DNA from: Clitopilus passeckerianus
Lineage: Eukaryota; Basidiomycota; Agaricomycetes; Agaricales; Entolomataceae
Assembly: GCA_944990035.1 (NCBI GenBank)
Contig: CALYLX010000071.1
Coordinates: 248,001-312,000 of the forward strand
Length of the DNA stretch: 64,000 nucleotides
Reading direction: 5' to 3'
The notes below the pieces were generated by a model. It saw only the letters and a list, made by a program, of their open reading frames with translations, ran no database searches and had not been told where the DNA came from. How positions within the stretch are numbered: the first letter of the stretch is position 1; each line of letters begins with the position of its first letter. The translations under genes and the position numbers were made by a program. Below are positions 47,886 to 58,640 of this stretch, in pieces.

Positions 47886-49145
47886 TCACCTATACGTATG
47901 TTCAACGATCGGGGAGGCACAGTAGTGACCAGGTATCAGCGGCTCTCTCAGACGCTCAACCTCTGCTCGGAGGGTCTCAATTGCCTCGGCCTGCTTCCCG
48001 GTCCCCTCTTCTAGGACCGCGGCTCGACTCTCCGCCGCGACTCGTGCCGTCCTTTCCTCCTCATGAGCCTCTGCCACTTCCACACGTTCCCTCTCCTGAG
48101 GTGCCAATTTAGAGATGTCAAACAAACGAAAATAGTTCGACTTACCATCGATTCGAAGAAAGGATGTTTTGAGATGTCCTTCTTCTTTGGCGTAGACGTG
48201 ATGGGAATCTTGTGATTCGTACCGGGCCGTTGTTGCGACCATGATTCCGGTGATAAGAAGGAATTCGAACCCGTATTGAACGAGCTGCTACTAGGAAGGA
48301 TATCAGCTGCACCAGTCTCTCCTGGGACGTACAACCCACTTCCTATGCTCTCGGTAACGCTGGGGGAATGACCCAACCTCGGGGCAGATTTTGTTTTGTT
48401 AGAGTCCTCCACATAACCGTCGTCTCCCACAAGCCCCTTCAGTGATTCATATATGCATATTGAATAGCAGTAGCATTGAGTACTGAAGATTCTGTAGGAT
48501 TTGTCGTACTCATGCGTGGCGAACACTGTAAAAAGGAGATCCATTACTGTGGGTTCACGGCATGGGTTGAACTCGAGCCACTGGGCGACGTTCTGCGGTG
48601 AGAACGGTCCCAACGAGGATCGTATGGTATCGTTTGCCTGAGGTGGGTCGGCGGAGAAGGAATGGGTGGTGTCGGATGCCACTGTGAACAGCGACGTCCG
48701 GCTTGTCTGTCCTGAGATAACACTCACACTAGGCTCGCAGATGAGCCTGTGTTGGGGGGCATCGTTGTACCAGAGAGGGTGCGTCGTTGCTGGGGAGGTG
48801 GTTCATATTTCGGTCCACCTCGATATCGGTCTATGCGAAGATGGACGATACTGCCTCCTGGTTGCAGGGTGTCAACCACGATTCGCTCGTGCCCAGAAAC
48901 TGCTTTATCACATTTGCAGAGGTAGACTCTTTTGACGAGGCTCTGGTCACGGATAAGCACAGATTCTGTTGTATTTGGTAGGTAGCCCAGTTGCGTGAGA
49001 CTCGTTTGCCATTGCTCGACAGAGGTGTCAGTTGGGAACACGTCTGTACAGAGCTTTTCGGAGCTACTGGCCATTATTCGACGCAGTAATCGAGAGAAAG
49101 GATGCACCACCGGTGGAATGCGTCCAGGAATCGATAACGAGCCAT
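47886..49145 (-). pseudogene. CYW-7: frameshifted copy of the seven-copy family
   Basis: Closest to CYW-5. Aligned core: VFPTDTSVEQWQTSL, IRDQSLVKRVYLCK, GHERIVVDTLQPGGSIVHLR, DTIRSSLGPF, VMDLLFTVFATHEYDKSYRIF and TQCYCYSICIYESL. Two frame changes relative to CYW-5: between MARYRFLDAFHR (ATG 49145) and VVHPFSRLLRRIMA near 49110, and at about 48720-48728, where two extra bases in a GTGTG run separate GSSASL from SVISG. The Trp after QCY is Cys here. The tail intron (48145-48096) and the coil exon (48095-47886, RERVEVAEAHEEERTARVAA) are still usable, but the stop of CYW-5 is lost and the tail runs on 19 residues. Either a pseudogene or split by unseen tiny introns; I favour decay. Confidence 0.75.
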
Positions 49146-51422
49146 TGCAAGTGTCGAAGAAACGCCTGTGGAGGCTCAGGCGACCTCTTCACAACAATGA
49201 GGCAAACATCCTGGTGTTGGCGTGTTCGGATACGGATTCGGATACCTGGCACTAATTTTGCGCCCGCAAAAGCAATCATGTTTTCGGCAAATTATCAGGT
49301 CACCCGTCACCGATGGGTTTCCCAGAGGAAACCTCAGGAACCAGGACACCGCTGTCGACTACTAACATAGAGTCATTCAAAGTGCTCACCATTCCTGGCC
49401 CACTTGCGATCAAACACGAGACCAATAGACCTTCGGTAGACCGGGCCGGCGTGAGCATGCATCCACAGACGTTGTTCGCTTTTGACCCAGATCAAGTGGC
49501 TTAAGAGATGAGCGGTCCTTGGAGTGAAGTTGGAGTATCACACACCTATGCCTGAAAAGTAGACCTGTGACATTATTAATGAACGATGGCATTTATTACT
49601 TTCGGGAGTGGCATATTAAGGTGAGGACGGGAACAACAGAGGACACGACAAGTTATTGGTAGGTTTCCTTAGCTCGGCATCTTATCTTTATGACTTGTTA
49701 TGCCAAGTAAGCTATGATTGAACGAGTTGGTAGAAGTTTCCAGGACCCAAGCCCGGGAGGGATCACACATATGACCCCACCTACCGCGAGTTGTAACGGG
49801 AGGATGGGGATGGCGCTTTATAATTGGGCCGAACATCAGTTAAACGCTTAGTAACCCTACAAGCTATCTTGCTGTGTGCGAACTTGTGTATGGTCACCAA
49901 ATATCCGATGCCGTATACTCTGTTGTGCTAGAACTGCCGCCCGGAGCTGAATCCACCGTCGTTCATATCTGTTTCCTCCGGGTTCCGGGATATAGCTAGT
50001 ACATTAATTTTCGGGCCTTTATTGGGATCTCTCCCTGAGTCACTAAATGTATCTGAATTTGCCTCCGGCGTCTCTCAACGGAAGCAAATTTGTGTCCGAG
50101 TCCGTGCATAGGTTGACGGATCAGCTGACCCTGATCTGACTGTTCTAACAGGCGCCCGAAGAGCTTGAACAAGCGCCGAGGTCTTCAGTGTACTGATTTC
50201 AGAGTGGCGATCCGCGATGTAGGGACTGCAGCACGGCCTGATCCTGAATGACCAGAGCAAGGTGGCTATACCTCGCGGATTCCGCGTCAGGACTCAGGCT
50301 AGCTGACTTCAATGGAGACCGACAACACTTAATCCACTATAAAGGCGGGTTGATAGGAAATATGAATAGGTGGTCAAGGTGGTCATGAGGTCGAACAAAC
50401 TTTCCGGGCGCCGTAGTTATGTGACTGCCTGAGTAGACTACTGCCTTCTGATTGGAGTTGGAGCTTGGATATATTCCGTTAATGCTACATGACGGCGCGC
50501 CAGGTCACCTGGTCACGATCATGGCTCGTGTAGATGCTAGCGTCGAGCGCACGGAGCAACCGATTATCAGTATCAAGGGGAACCAATGCATGTACCGGCT
50601 GACCACACAGCTATGGCGGATACTGGCATGTGCGATGCTCGGATAACCTATGACAGCAGCTGGGGACTCGACATGCAGAATGGAAAGTTCCAACTTCATG
50701 TCAGTTGTGGCCCGTGACATCAGAACACGTAAACTCTGACAGTTTGGACAATCGAAATGAACCAGCCACATGAGCAGAGGCAAGTGAGGTGCTCCGCAGG
50801 CACTAGGAATAGCGAGGACCGTCGTGGCCGAGATCCAGACCAGGCCCGGGTGTCCACCATGGTTTCTGATGGATGCCACCGTTTGAGCTCGAGAGCTTTC
50901 CTGGATGATATCCTACGCACGTTATAAAAGCGTCCTGATGATGGGTGCCTATTGGCACAGGCCACCCGCTACTGGAAGAACTCTCAGACAACGAGAATCA
51001 TGCTTGTGGAGAGTAGTTTGTGATGTCCTGTCAGACTTGAAATTTGCGTGCTTCTTCTGGGGACGAATATGCATACGTACTGTAGCTCGTTTCCTCCTGA
51101 CATATCCTTGTCAGATTGACATGATACTTGGAAGGTCCAACTTTAGTTCACCACTGGGCCTGAAGCTGGAAATGCTCCCCGTCGAGGACAAGAAAGAGCA
51201 AACATGACCTCCTTTTCGCCCCTCGATGGCCTGGTTCCTGTACGATAACAGCCTGGATGATCTTTGGACCCAGATATGCATGTCACCAATCGGGTTCGTT
51301 TCGCAGCTTGACCACAGCAGTATTACTCTCGACCCCACTTCCTTCAGTTCACGAAAGTCATATGACGTTAGGGGAACCGGTGCAATCAAACGCTGTGGTT
51401 CGCCGTCACCCTCTTTTTCTTG
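49146..51422. other. Spacer between CYW-7 and the PsiD-like gene
   Basis: About 2.3 kb without a supported gene. Frames up to 124 codons (50505-50879, minus) show no motif. The right end is the decarboxylase promoter, with a CT-rich tract just before the TATA box. Confidence 0.4.
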
Positions 51423-51430
51423 TATAAAAG
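51423..51430 (+). promoter_or_regulatory. TATA box of the PsiD-like decarboxylase gene
   Basis: TATAAAAG preceded by a pyrimidine-rich run (CCTCTTTTTCT) and 131 bases before the ATG. A classical strong core promoter arrangement. Confidence 0.55.
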
Positions 51431-51561
51431 CAGTATGAATCTACCTCGAAAGTTACCAGTAACCCATTAAACAACTCTCAATCGACATACCAACTAGCCC
51501 TCCTCTGCATGTGCTTCAAGCTTCCTCAACGTCGGACTCGTTCTAATATTTCTCTAGGATA

Positions 51562-52923
51562 ATGCCGCCCGCCCGCAAGCCAGGCAGCGCCATGGCCCGC
51601 TATGGAGGATGGCTTCCGTCTCATCCTGCCATTCACCGAAGCTTCATCAACAAGCATGCCCAGCATGCCCATATCCTCTTCGGAACCAAGTCACCTCACA
51701 TTCTTGCCGTCGAGACCTTTGGTAACATCATCAAGAACGACGCTGTCATGTCTGGTTTATTTGAGCAAATCTTTCTTCAAGTCTCTAGTGAGAATAAGGT
51801 ATGAATTTCTATGTATATGTGGCCTGAGAGATTTAAACTTCGATAGGTCAATAGTTTCGAAGAGTTGCTCTATATGCTTGACAAGGTCCTCGTTGTCGCC
51901 CCTTCATTCTACATTGCAGAGGATGATCAGGGTAACCCAATTGGCGAGCCTATTGGAGTTCCCGTCTATCTCTTGTTCGACCTCTTGAGCAACACCGGTG
52001 CTGCCTATGATCTCTTCCGGCTCCCCGCCTTCAATGTTGCACTCAAGGACCTGTTGAATAGCTGGGGCAAATATCTTACGACCGAGCCCTCCAACAGTAC
52101 CCTCAACGAGACCGAAGAGGGCTGGTTTGGTTCGATCGGCCTCGAGAGCCTCGAGGAGAAGCGCGGAAACTTCAACGCTACCTACATTGTTCCGGACCCC
52201 AACGCCGAAAACAGGGGCTATACGTCTTGGGACGACTTCTTCACTCGAGAGTATCAGCCCAGTGCCCGCCCCATCATCGCTCCCGATAAGCCGGACATCC
52301 TTCATAATGCCTGCGAGTCCACCGTTTATCGCATCGTTGAAGGCGTCAAGGAACGCGATCAGTTCTGGCTCAAGGGTCAGGCATATTCCTTGTATGACAT
52401 GCTCAACCGCGACAAAGAGATGGCTTGCAAGTTCGTCGGTGGAACGGTCTACCAGGCCTTCCTCAGCCCTCAGGACTACCATCGCTGGCGCTGCCCTATC
52501 AACGGAACGATTGTCAAGGCAGAGGTCGTTCCTGGCACCTACTACGCCGTCCTCCCCGACGCAGGTGCTGAAGCCGACGACCCAGACCTTAAGCCAGGAG
52601 ACCCCCACGGCGCACTCATCCGCTCCCAAGCCTGGATCACGATGTACGCCACCCGTGCTCTGATCTACATCCAAGCCGATAATCCACTCATCGGACTTAT
52701 GTGCTTCATCGGTGTTGGAATGGCGGAGGTGTCGACTTGTGATATCAGCGTCGGTGCCGGGCAGAAGGTCAAGACGGGCGACGAACTTGGAATGTTCCAC
52801 TTTGGTGGATCGTCTCATACTCTGATCTTTGGCCCTCAGGTCAAGGTCACCTGGGAGGATGAAGTCAAGGTTGACCGGCACCTTCACGTCAACAGGATCA
52901 TTGGACAATTCCACAAGCCGTAA
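51562..52923 (+). CDS. Phosphatidylserine decarboxylase-family enzyme, PsiD-like
   Basis: Two exons, 51562-51798 and 51847-52923, 437 residues, nearly the length of the mushroom L-tryptophan decarboxylase PsiD. The family is a pyruvoyl enzyme made by self-cleavage at a C-terminal Gly-Ser-Ser. Here: an N-terminal extension absent from housekeeping PSDs (GGWLPSHPAIHRSFINK), YTSWDDFFTREYQP, CESTVYRIVEG, FLSPQDYHRWRCPINGTIVK, GVGMAEVSTCDISVGAGQKV and the cleavage region LGMFHFGGSSHTL. No mitochondrial signal or membrane anchor is seen, so it is probably a soluble decarboxylase of an aromatic amino acid or a related substrate; the true substrate is inferred only. The psilocybin partners (kinase, methyltransferase, hydroxylase) are not seen in the window, so this is not that cluster. 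Codon use is strongly biased toward C-ending codons, suggesting good expression. Confidence 0.88.
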
Positions 52924-53535
52924 ATTGATCCGCCCATTCAACGTCGTTTTTTCCAATTCTCCCGAATTGCGACGATATTTGAGAAAGGGTATTGCCTCTG
53001 AATACTTCTGTGATTGTAGTTAAATGCCCTGTCGGTAAACATTACTCACAAATCTAAGCTGCTGCACCACCTTCATGCCCCCTGAATGCCTGTTCATTGA
53101 GCGACCCAATTCCTTTTTGCCCGAATATCCTTGATCGTTCATTCAAACCCAAAGCAGCGCATGTATGCCCTGAAATTGAGCGAAGGAAACCGCTTGATAG
53201 GAGGACGATGAGAAGATGACAGGCAGGCGATGCCCCTCTGAATACAACTCAAGAAGCAAGCGCCAAGAAATTTTACGAACAACATATAACTCAAGGGCCA
53301 TTGAAAACGCCCTGAGCCGGTCTTGGGATTGTCATCCAAGGACAAAGAAATGTAGAGCGATGAGCGGAAGGCCGTGCCCTTACCTGTGAAGATGCGTAGC
53401 TCAACCCAGTACATGATTGAAGAACTCAGAGATTTATGACGCAATGTGGTGTGTTGCATGATATGTCATGATAATGCAGCATGCGGCATGTAGCATACAA
53501 AATTTTATGGTATCGTAACCGACGAAACAAGGAAC
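52924..53535. other. Convergent 3' regions of the decarboxylase and eL27
   Basis: About 0.6 kb of untranslated and intergenic sequence between two converging genes. A 106-codon minus frame (53139-53459) is not supported. Confidence 0.45.
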
Positions 53536-54166
53536 CTAGAACTAAGGGCGAGGGTTAGGATACGTAAGATGGAGGGAAGTAAAGACGAACCCTGAGCGGT
53601 GTGAAGAACCACTTGTTCTTTCCACTGGTGTAACGATCCTCCAACAGCTTCTTGATGTTCTTCTTAGCATCTTCCCTCTGTGATGGCTCCTTGAAGGTGT
53701 CCTGGACGACAGATCCCTTCAATCCCTCGAGCTCCAGAGCGTAACGTGTAGGGAAGAGATGGGTGTAGTTGACAACCTATAAAGCACTTTAGTCAATACG
53801 CCGTTCATGGACCCAGAAGAAACTACAACGAACCTTGATGAAAGGCTTGACTTTGCTCCTCCTTGCCAACTTCTTCTGGCCCATACGCCTGGTCACCTTC
53901 CGTGGGTAGCGCTCGATGCCGGCGACGAGTGCGTGGGGGTATGGCCTCTCTTTTGTTCCGTCATCGAGCTGCTTGATGACGACGACCTTCTTGCCTGCTT
54001 GACGGCCTTGCAGCACGATAGCAATCTGAATTACATGGATTAAATTGGCGAAATCGCCAGAATTTGGGCAATATAGCACACCTTGCCGGGCTTGTAAACT
54101 AGCAGCATAAGTTAGCTACAAGGTGTCCTGACTGTTTTCAATGATGAGCAACGCACCTTTGACCAT
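53536..54166 (-). CDS. RPL27: Cytosolic 60S ribosomal protein eL27
   Basis: Five exons: 54166-54157 (10 bases), 54098-54082 (17 bases), 54025-53834, 53776-53591 and 53541-53536 (6 bases, Phe plus stop). Together 136 residues, exactly the conserved length. Sequence: MVKVYKPGK, then [58 protein letters not shown], and [11 protein letters not shown]. The protein is part of the large ribosomal subunit. The three very short exons are needed to reach the conserved ends and would be lost by simple gene finding. Highly conserved housekeeping gene. Confidence 0.95.
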
Positions 54167-54912
54167 CTTGACGTTGACGACGATTTCCTCGAACTCTGGG
54201 ATAATTGTGGTGGAGATTCGCAGCGTTTCGGGAGTTCCCGTGTGGCTTGATAGGTCACAGAACAAGGTTTGATGCTACTGTATTGGCAAGCTCTGATCAA
54301 GTTATATTCCGGATTTGGAATTACCTCCGGGCATCTGCCTTCTAACTTACAGAGCATGTCACGGTGATAATCTGTTTTGTTCTTTGTAGCAGGGCTAGAT
54401 TTCTGTATACCCTCCATCTGGGTGCAAAAAAATAACTTCCGTTGTTGACACACTACCGAGTTCTCAGCCACAACGTAACATGGCTACTGGACTCCCAATC
54501 CGATCGAAATATAGGCAGGCTGAATTCAGTATCCCATTATGAACTCACTTTGCCGATGGAGTCGCCCGTTCAGAGCGGCCTGGGACGAGGAAGCTACTTT
54601 TATGCGTCTTGACTTCGTGGACTCGCTTCTTGATCCTCAGATTTGCGCACTCCATCTGAGCGCCCGCCAGGCTGATCCCTTTGCGAGGATACTGTCGTCC
54701 ACTAGTCTCCTCTGGTCTCCAACCTTGTCACACAGGCTCATTTCGTTTCCCTCAACCTATGCTTCGCTTAGAGGCTTCATAAAAATAAGGATAACTATTC
54801 AAGCAACTTAATCCCAAAACAACTGTCTACGAGGACAACGACAATCTGCGTTATTACAGCTTGTACCCCGGGAAATGTAATCCGACTGCCCTAGCTAACT
54901 GGTTTTAGAACC
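54167..54912. other. Upstream region of eL27 and 3' side of the hydrophobin
   Basis: About 0.75 kb. No gene supported; the 90-codon frame at 54539-54811 has no motif. Confidence 0.45.
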
Positions 54913-55501
54913 TTAAAGGTCGATGTCAACTGCCAGAAAGGTTAGTACATGCTCCGACGTAGATACGGTCTCACTCACGTTCAACGCAGAGGGAGATGAG
55001 TGCGCCGTTGCCGTAGTTGGTTCCGCTGCAGCAGGAGGGGGTCTGGGAGCTGCATGTAAGGTGTAAGTGGTCTATCCCACAATGTACAAAAACGGCAAAC
55101 TAACCAGGAGCCTACTCCGGGGGTCCAGGGAGTACAGGTGGTTCCGAGAAGTCCGACATTAACGTCGAGGTGGATGCCCAAAAGTCCGAGAAGGAGGGTG
55201 ACAATGCCGTCAGTGGAAAGGTGCAGGCCGTTGCAGCAGTAGGTGTGGCCATTGCAAGTGCCCGGATGGCCGGAGGGTTCACCTCGGGCAGCAGCTAATA
55301 ATACAGATATGGTCAGACATCCTGTCGGTATGTTCTATGGACTTTCTTTGCAAACGCACCAGCAACGGGAGTAGCCCTCTTGGAAGGAGGGAGAGGCGGG
55401 AGGCCACGAGCCAGGCGTTCTCCGTTGGTCTCAACAGTGGGGGTGGCAGAGACAGCTGCGGCTGCAGCGAGAAGAGCGAAGACGGGGGTGGAGAATCGCA
55501 T
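54913..55501 (-). CDS. Class I hydrophobin
   Basis: A small secreted protein that self-assembles into water-repellent layers on hyphae and fruiting bodies. Four exons: 55501-55360, 55294-55105, 55049-54979, 54929-54913, giving 139 residues. A signal peptide is clear (MRFSTPVFALLAAAAAVSAT). The eight-cysteine pattern is complete: C-x5-CC (CNGHTYCC), then C (GTTC), C after nine residues (at the exon 2/3 junction, VGSC), CC after five (SQTPSCC), and a last C after thirteen (ISLC); the end is VELDIDL. Spacing fits basidiomycete class I. The hydrophobic LLLGLLGIHLDVNVGLLG between the third and fourth Cys is the usual loop core. Confidence 0.93.
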
Positions 55502-58052
55502 TCTGATTGGTCAACGTGCAAACCTGGCTAAAGGGCTCGGACTGGGAAGGTGGAACCTAAAGTTAGACGGAACGTTCTCGTTGTGCTTTATAGCAATCTA
55601 TTCCCGTAGTAGAGAACAGATAAGCCACCCCTGACTTCGGACAGTCGTTACGGAAGTATACCCACGTCAACGCCCCGTTTCGTGAAGGAAATGAAAGTCG
55701 TGTCAGCCATTTTGATATTGATTTTCAGCACGTTTATTCAATTAAGACGGGAAACCACCTGGATCTTTCAAAAGAGCTCCACAACCATGAGTGCTTGGCT
55801 TGGACACGCTTGTCGGAATCTGTGAATGGAAGTTTGAGAATGTCAGAAAACCGAGGGGACAGGCATGGAATCGACATCAGTCAGTATTGAGCAATGAAAC
55901 GTAGAGACGGAGGTAAACGCCGCCAACACTTCGTATGTCAAAAATATCAAAGCCGCTAAATCACCTCGCAAGTCGTCTATCCCGAGCCAGCCAATCGGCA
56001 TTCAGAGAAGCTCCACTGACCTCATCAAATGAAGCCTCCGATCGTGGTTCCGAACCGCTTAGCCTCCGTCTATCAAGCGAGGTGAAGGTATTTCTAATCT
56101 TCTGTATGGAATTTGTAACAATGTAAGTCGCCAGGCGTTGCTTTTGTACGGGATACTCACCATATCAAGCACAAAACCATGGCCAAATCAAGTTGCCCGA
56201 GGTTAAAATCGTGAAGGTCTTTGACACAATTGACACGAGGATTATCGCTGGCCACACGATGCGGTATCGTCGGTCAGGGCTATTCGGTTTAGATTAGCTT
56301 CGCCTGTTAGGCATCAAACTCGCCCTCGATAAACGCCAAAAGACTCCACTCGTTGTGCACGAGCTATTGCGCCTACAGAATAATGAAGATCAACAAGAGG
56401 CAATCCAAATATTAAGTCATGAAGTACCCCCCAAAGACGCACCACCACCTCTGGCTACAAAGCAGAAGAAAATTAGGACGTGGCGGCTTTAAGCAGCCTT
56501 CACTCCGTATGGCGGTTACCCTGGAGAACCAAGAAAACTGTATACAGCCCTCATGCCCAATGTTGGTGGCACATCATCCTATCAGTTCAACTTCCTAGTA
56601 GAAACCCCATACAAAAAGTCAGCTGTGGCTGAAAGAAGATGTCGAGGCTGTCAGTGTCAAGCTCGGAAGAAAGGGGGAAATGATTGGAAATGATAACAGT
56701 GGCTGTAAAGGTGTCGAAACGTACCTGGTGGATGAGTGTGCAAGCTTAGAGTAGGTTGTGTATGAGTTACGACCCTGCCATGCACAGTGGTTAGGCGACG
56801 TTACTTGAGCTCAGTCGTTATCCCTGGCTTCATTATGAGAAAGTGTACCTGAAGTCAGAGTAAAGAAATGAATTCAAGAACCGTTGCAGAAACAGGACCT
56901 CAGCCCAGTTTGGACAGAAATGGCCGATCTATCCGCCTTCACGTTTATCTTTCCGAGAGCAAATCCTCTAGCCGGGCTCGGCATCTAAACCAGGTAAGAA
57001 AGTTGACAGCGAGGCTGAGGGCTCACACCAATCAAAGCGGATCACTGCAATACACCCCCGCCTTGGAATTCCTATGAATTGCTCGTAGATGATTCAGACC
57101 AGGGTCGCTAGTGAATATTTAGAGGAATTAATCCGACCATGATATTTTTAGCACCTATGTTGAATCCGTACGTCACTTGAAAATCACCACACTGAATGCT
57201 TCTTCGACATTTATCCGTCTAACCCTCATAGCCGCGGAGGAAGCTCAGCCACCAATGATAACAGGTCCGGTTCCGCGCCGGTCTGTCAAAATCATCGAGT
57301 ATGTTTTAGTTGAGCGAATCACTCAAGACGTCAAATTCGCGGGACTGGGGTTAAGAGCTTTGACTTTGACACCTCCAAGGAAAACATATTGAATGGCCAG
57401 GAGGACAGTCGTGGAGTGGGAAGTATTCGCCAGTGCCAAATGGCGTCATAAAGCTCTGCAGCCGACTTCAATTTCGCGATTGCGCTGTCGGATGCATTTA
57501 GAGTGGACATCTTCGAAAACCCGGTGTTTTTTAACATGGAAATGCGCTGCTCGCATTCCCTCGTGCTGAGAAGATAAGCCTTGTACAAACCAACCTATCT
57601 GATTGAGATATCGAAGAAAGATCTAATGAGTATTCAATTAACCCAGAGCAGAGAGCCAAGGCGCGCAATAACCTGCTTACTTTAAGGCTTATAGCGGCAG
57701 AAGCAGGCTTGACGCCGGCATATCAGCTGTGGAATCGCCTAACAATCAGAACGTGCCAACGTGCCACAACCCCGATCCCACCATGCGAGAACGGGAGTAT
57801 TTGCCTTGTATTTTCGCGACATGTTCCTCGAGGGTTCTCATGAGAACACGAATACGACGCTGAATAGGTGGCGTTGATGGAAAGACGCTGACCGTAGTAG
57901 AGTATCGTCGAAGAGATCCCGGACTCGCGTTGGTATGTCAAACATTTCACCGACAAAGGCACATCGTATTGCAAGGAATTTGATGTATTAGACCCCGATA
58001 GTCAAGTTCAATTAATATAGAGAATTACAAAGGAACATACTCTACAGATAGC
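55502..58052. other. Gene-poor region between hydrophobin and RPB9
   Basis: About 2.5 kb. Apart from the ghost frame at 56298-56690 (listed separately) I see no supported gene. A TATA-like TTTATAGCAA at 55588-55597 lies upstream of the hydrophobin on the opposite reading and is not convincing. Confidence 0.4.
56298..56690 (+). pseudogene. Possible gene ghost without a start codon
   Basis: One plus-strand frame stays open for about 130 codons except for a single TAA at 56489-56491. It reads LGIKLALDKRQKTPLVVHEL, then QNNEDQQEAIQILSHEV and KQKKIRTWRL before the stop, and AAFTPYGGYPGEP through SAVAERRCRGCQCQARKKGG after it. No ATG opens the first half and no clear splice sites frame it. The composition looks protein-like, so it may be an internal exon or the remains of a gene. 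Family not recognised. Confidence 0.3.
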
Positions 58053-58640
58053 CTATGACCCTCCCTGGCTGTCAGCGATCACCGATGGGTCGTTGAACGC
58101 ATGATCGCATTTCGTGCAAACGAAGAAGAGAATCATGCGAGTCTCCTTCCGTTTTGACTGATCCTGGAAAAGCACGGCACTAGGTGGATGGGTAAGTTCC
58201 CGCGAATACGTAGTTTGTGATAACTGCTCACTCATCGTTCCCGCACCTCGGGCAGGGTATATTGGAATGGGCCTTGAAGTTGTTAATTGATGCCATAGAT
58301 CGAGGTGAGCAAACTTACAAGCGTAGGGTCAGCGCCAAGGTCTCCTGTAACTCCTACCTGCTCTCTTTGAAAATTGTTCAACGCCAACGTGTAAGCATCA
58401 CTCTGAGTACACTTACTTCGTGACCGTCAACAAGTCGTTGCGGTAGATACACTTGTCGTCAACAATCTCGTCGTATTGGCATATCCTACAGGCATACACC
58501 ATGATTCGACGATGTTGGTCGGCTTTAGGGTACAGGAGATTGTTGCATTCCAAACAAAAGTGCAAATTAACCTAAACGTGAAGAAACAACCAAGCGGTCA
58601 GGATCCGGTTCGTGGGTGCAATAGACGATTCACGCACCAT
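58053..58640 (-). CDS. RPB9: RNA polymerase II subunit RPB9
   Basis: Small zinc-binding subunit of RNA polymerase II, acting in start-site choice and proofreading. Exons: 58640-58638 (the ATG alone), 58571-58417, 58364-58319, 58272-58232, 58179-58053, giving 123 residues. First zinc ribbon: FCLECNNLLYPKADQHRRIM followed by YACRICQYDE; linker KCIYRNDLLTVTKEQVGVTT and GADPTL; second ribbon CPRCGNDDAVLFQDQSKRKE then FFVCTKCDHAF. All eight zinc Cys are present. The ATG-only first exon is my best solution (donor GTGCGT, branch-like CTGAC, acceptor TTTAG); the rest is secure. Divergent from the phospholipase C gene. Confidence 0.92.

Noticed and set aside
51562..52923. The decarboxylase together with the P450 cluster as a psilocybin-type pathway
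   Set aside because: They are over 33 kb apart, with housekeeping genes between, and the kinase and methyltransferase are missing.
51904..52956. A 350-codon minus-strand frame opposite the decarboxylase
   Set aside because: It is the exact antisense of a strongly codon-biased real gene; long shadows are expected there.
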